Shown here piece by piece: positions 61,690 to 64,000 of a stretch of DNA of 64,000 bases (within the stretch, counting starts at the first letter, position 1; the number at the start of each line of letters is the position of its first letter). Both the position numbers and the translations under genes were made by a program. The stretch spans positions 152,331,675 to 152,395,674 of the forward strand of contig CM046875.1 of assembly GCA_025667525.1 (NCBI GenBank), given 5' to 3'. The notes under the pieces were generated by a model. It saw nothing but the letters and a program-made list of their open reading frames with translations, was not told where the DNA came from and did no database searches. The stretch comes from Glebionis coronaria. Taxonomy: Eukaryota; Streptophyta; Magnoliopsida; Asterales; Asteraceae.

Positions 61690-64000
61690 TGTGACAATCC
61701 GTCAATTTATGGTTGATATTTTATTCTCAATATTTATTTGAAAACATTATTTTAATGTTACAATATGAACTCACATATTTTTGGGAAGTAATTTGGATTT
61801 ACGTCTTGAAGTAGCATCGACTACGTTTAAACCGGAGGATTCTACGTTACGTGCTTTCGTTTACATACACCGTCTTTGGTGACAATCCGACATTTCAGAA
61901 AATAAATTTGTCCATGAATATTATTTTGGAGTTTTAAATTTGTGTTGGTTCATAAACTCACAAATTTACGAGAAAAGACTAGGACTTACGATTTTATTTT
62001 AGCGTCTTTTACGACTAAACCGGAAACCTTAGGATTACGTATTTACATTTTCGAACTCCGTTTTTGATGAGACAATTTTTATTGGATTCGTTTTGTGACG
62101 TTGATTCATAATTTATAAAAACGTTTTTCGTAAAACGACCCGAGGGCACGCAAATCGAGAAAACTAGAATCAAGAAATACCCGTAAACTAGTGAGATGAG
62201 ACAAAACACATTGTCCCACCCCACTAGCATTATATGGACGGCCAACATGACACCACACCATCAAGGTGGCATCATGTTAGCTAGACTTACACAAGTGTAA
62301 GCCTTAGCTTACCCTTTAAGCTAACTTTACCACTAAACTAGCTAAACTAGCAACTTGTATTCATTTCCATCTTTCTCACATGTAAAACCATCAAACTCCT
62401 CTCAACTCCATCCCCTTGCCGTCCACTATTAACCAACAAACACCCCATTTGATCTTTTCTAGCCATAAACCACATGTTTACTAGTTCTATTAAGGTGTTC
62501 TCTTGAAGCCTTGATCATTTGGTGGCCATATTAACAACTTTGGAGGTGATTTGCTTGTGTCCTAGGGCTGATTTTCCAACCTATGTTCTTGATATTTGAT
62601 GGTCTTGGAGATACTTGTTGTGTTCATCAAGTTCTTGTCTTCCTAAAACAAGAAATCCACTTGGATTGGTAAAGAAGATCATCCTCTCCATTTTTCTCTT
62701 GTTATTTTGTAAAGAACAAATGTATTTTCTTTCATTTTGTATATGTATATGATGTACATATAATGATAAAAATGTTGTGTGGGGATCAAGTGTTGATAAA
62801 TATGCTTAAAAATGATGATAACTATAAGAAATGAAGCTAAAATCTTGACTATTTAGTTGGTTGTATAAAAACAGTAGATAACTAAAAGATGAACTGATAA
62901 AATTGCATGGTCTGATCCATTTACAGTAAGTAGATGATGTTATACACATGTGAGAGTTGGCCATGCAATGGAATAAAAATAATGAGTGAGATATGATCGA
63001 AACAAGTTAAGTGGTGTAATCTGAATAAGCAGTTTTGTAGGGACTGTTAAGGCAACTTAAACTCAAAATGGGCAGTAGCTATAACTAAGTTATATGTAGC
63101 ACATATTATGAATAACATGTCATCCAAAAATGAGCTTCTAAGTCATTATAGAACTCTAGATATGTTAAAAATGGTGAACATGAAGTTAAAAATCAGATTT
63201 TTGGAAATAATGTTTATTAATATTATATAAGCACTCACATTATAATGTATAAAATGTAAAAATATAAACCCACTAACTTATAAAACTTATTTATATAAAT
63301 GTATAAAAGGTTAATTAAATGGGTAAATTATATAAATGGTGGTAAAATAATATTTATAAGTAATAAAAACTATAAACTTGATTTTTACGACTTTTTCGGC
63401 TATCGCCGTGAAATTAACGTTTTTCGCCAAATAAAACTTAGACGACCAAACCCGTCTAATGTAAAGTTTATAAAAGTCATATACTGATGTATAAGTAACT
63501 AATACAAGTAAAAACCGATAAAACCCGAACTATAAGAAATACGGACGTTAACGGACTAAATTAACGTTATTGGACTAATAATACAACAAAAATGGACTAG
63601 AACACTTATAAACTTATTATTGGACTTAACCCATTTGGGCCCAACTTGAAAGTGTATGTACTGATAATATAAGTACAAAAAGGATTAATACAAGTTAATA
63701 ACTTATAATAGGCTTATTGGACCTAAAACACGTAAATAGGTAAAACGAGAAAACTAGTATAAAAGTTATCAACACATAATTCTAAAATGAGTAAACGAGA
63801 ATATGTAAACCCACTTGATCATCATATATATATAATCATCATATGTATACATAATTGGTATTTTTATAAAGTCATTGGACATGAGTCTAAGACCGAGTAT
63901 TATTTGTCTAGGTTTCCGTGATTGAAGCACGTACCGTACATCTGAATTGCCGATAACACGTCTTCCCATATCAATGTGAGTTCATAGCCTCGCACTCTTT
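61690..64000 (+). repeat. 3' LTR of element D (truncated by the window end)
   Basis: Begins TGTGACAATCC and matches 40778 onward with scattered single-base changes. It keeps the 350-bp stretch missing from D's 5' LTR (63543-63892). The right end and target duplication are outside the window. Confidence 0.92.

Larger units (their letters stand above)
40778..64000 (+). mobile_element. Element D: second Tekay-like Ty3/gypsy element of the A family, interrupted by C
   Basis: 5' LTR 40778-43866, primer site, eroded internal region (43867-46899 and 59147-61689), and 3' LTR from 61690 running off the window. The Sirevirus-like element C sits inside it. The LTR starts, primer site, polypurine tract and internal region match element A closely. 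D inserted into E. Its target duplication cannot be checked because the right end is missing. Confidence 0.9.

Overview
This window looks like intergenic heterochromatin from a large plant genome. It is AT-rich, I see no host gene, rRNA gene or functional tRNA gene, and essentially every base belongs to a nest of LTR retrotransposons. The gag-pol proteins resemble those of eudicot genomes; Asteraceae is my best guess, but that is recollection of similar proteins and not proof.

I recognise seven elements. B is an old, decayed Ty1/copia element on the + strand (29354-30112 and 35189-39149). Its 5' part lies left of the window. A is a decayed Ty3/gypsy element of the Tekay/Del chromovirus type, + strand, 1-29353, with LTRs of about 3.4 kb; its 3' LTR ends directly against B's gag, so A inserted into B. 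G is an Athila-type Ty3/gypsy element on the - strand (8643-26742) inserted in A's 3' LTR with a 5-bp target duplication. F is a solo LTR (30113-35183) inserted in frame in B's gag, again with a 5-bp duplication. E is the 3' end of a - strand copia element (39150-40777) that cuts off B's RNase H region. D is a second member of A's family (40778 to beyond 64000), inserted in E. C is a 12.2-kb, nearly intact Sirevirus-like copia element (46900-59141) inserted in D, with a 5-bp duplication and two LTRs that read as identical. C is therefore the youngest insertion and the only one with near-complete coding capacity.

Coding content is retrotransposon protein only. C has a 1467-aa gag/coiled-coil ORF and a 1180-aa protease-integrase-RT-RNase H ORF in a different, overlapping frame. 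G keeps a 1123-aa open RT-RNase H-integrase frame, while its gag and protease carry two nonsense codons and a frameshift. A, B and D are pseudogenes.

The observations most worth following up are: A and D share the same inactivating lesions although both keep LTRs, primer sites and polypurine tracts, which suggests a family mobilised in trans; G contains a 3.88-kb tandem duplication that joins LTR to integrase; F contains a 2.28-kb tandem duplication carrying a long TA microsatellite; C's leader holds a dense array of CpG-containing short motifs; and G's LTRs carry a tRNA-like, SINE-type sequence. I found no defence system, CRISPR array or biosynthetic cluster.
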